From assembly GCA_041492185.1 (NCBI GenBank), contig JBGPWL010000015.1, forward strand, positions 1-64,000: a stretch of DNA of 64,000 nucleotides, read 5' to 3'. The notes under the pieces are model-generated. The model ran no database searches, was not told the origin of the DNA, and worked only from the letters and a program-made list of their open reading frames with translations. Made by a program: the position numbers and the translations under genes. Below, piece by piece: positions 63,568-64,000 of the stretch (its first letter is position 1; each line of letters begins with the position of its first letter). The DNA is from JAOAPY01 sp041492185 (GTDB taxonomy: Bacteria; Acidobacteriota; Blastocatellia; Pyrinomonadales; Pyrinomonadaceae).

Positions 63568-64000
63568 TTATCCGCGGGTTTCGTTGGAGTCTGCTTTTTC
63601 GTGAGGTTCTGAAAGTAACTTTCGCAACGCGATTGTTCGCGGTATGCCCTGCAGATCCTGTCGCATATCGATCACTTTCCAGACGCTTGCGTCGATCAAT
63701 CGCTCAACGGCCGCCCGCTGGTCGAAACCGATCTCCAATAGCAGGTAACCACCATCGACGAGGAAAGCAGGCGCCTCACTGAGCAAGCGCCGAATGATCG
63801 AAAGGCCATCATCACCCGGCGTCAGCGCAACGCGGGGTTCGTGCTCGCGCACTTCTCTTTGCAAACCGAAGAGATCTTTTCCGCCAACGTACGGTGGATT
63901 TGAAACGACGAGATCGAAAAGAAAACTATTTTTTTCGAGCGCGGCAAAACAGTCTGACACCGTAAAATGGATTCGCTCGTTGACACTATGGCGCTCGGCA
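63568..64000 (-). CDS. prmC: Release factor glutamine methyltransferase, 5' end cut by window edge
   Basis: The frame is open to the right edge (AERHSVNERIHFTVSDCFAA and on). NPPYVGG with FDLVVSNPPY is the catalytic NPPY motif. YLLLEIGFDQRAAVERLID and RQDLQGIPRTIALRKLL complete the methyltransferase C-terminus. It methylates the Gln of the GGQ loop in RF1/RF2. The N-terminal helical domain and the SAM motif I lie outside the window. Confidence 0.92.
   Translation of the reverse strand, partial: AERHSVNERIHFTVSDCFAALEKNSFLFDLVVSNPPYVGGKDLFGLQREVREHEPRVALTPGDDGLSIIRRLLSEAPAFLVDGGYLLLEIGFDQRAAVERLIDASVWKVIDMRQDLQGIPRTIALRKLLSEPHEKADSNETRG

Overview
The window reads as chromosome from a moderately GC-rich, Gram-negative-type, aerobic bacterium. 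The best guess is an Acidobacteriota member of the Blastocatellia type. That is an inference from three things: a full alternative complex III (Act) cluster joined to a cytochrome oxidase cluster, several DUF11-rich surface proteins, and many short palindromic and tandem repeats between genes. No rRNA, tRNA, CRISPR array, phage or intact transposon was seen.

Layout. 1-13.9 kb, almost all minus strand: a cut-off secreted protein, a GT39-type membrane glycosyltransferase beside a GH18/deacetylase/GT2 fusion, a structured small RNA candidate with its own promoter and terminator, hutI, a nuclease/DUF2283 pair, an S9 peptidase, a permease and small enzymes. 14-22.3 kb: ybaB-recR, a coiled-coil pair, pyrE, a Nudix hydrolase, a zinc-ribbon protein with a duplicated module, a GHMP kinase, DedA, a universal stress protein and a ROK kinase. 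22.6-36.4 kb: actABCDEF, a one-helix protein, SCO, then coxB-A-C-D, a complete quinol-to-oxygen electron path. 36.5-42.6 kb: a zinc-ribbon membrane protein, a ferredoxin-domain protein, an EamA transporter, two poorly known proteins and pckG. 42.6-43.5 kb: a repeat-rich gap with a broken antitoxin gene. 43.5-54.7 kb: four consecutive exported proteins, three clearly built on DUF11-type modules and one ending in a predicted outer-membrane barrel. 55.3-57.3 kb: a TolB-like propeller protein. 57.4-59.7 kb: a membrane-anchored TIR protein. 60.1-64 kb: a HIT protein, a Uma2-type protein, murA, a DUF4097 protein and the 3' part of prmC.

The most notable points are: (i) a probable structured RNA at about 6164-6380 (minus) with a near-consensus promoter, long-range pairing and a terminator, resembling 6S RNA in general layout; (ii) low-complexity tandem/inverted repeats that have become coding sequence, supplying the export signals of ActE and SCO, and a palindromic repeat inside ActB; (iii) the DUF11/outer-membrane barrel locus as a possible surface assembly; (iv) a TIR protein with an exported sensor-like half; (v) a tandem copy of a ribosome-binding site plus start codon before the TolB-like gene.

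Limits: all calls come from reading the sequence and from memory of families. No database search, folding program or alignment was run.
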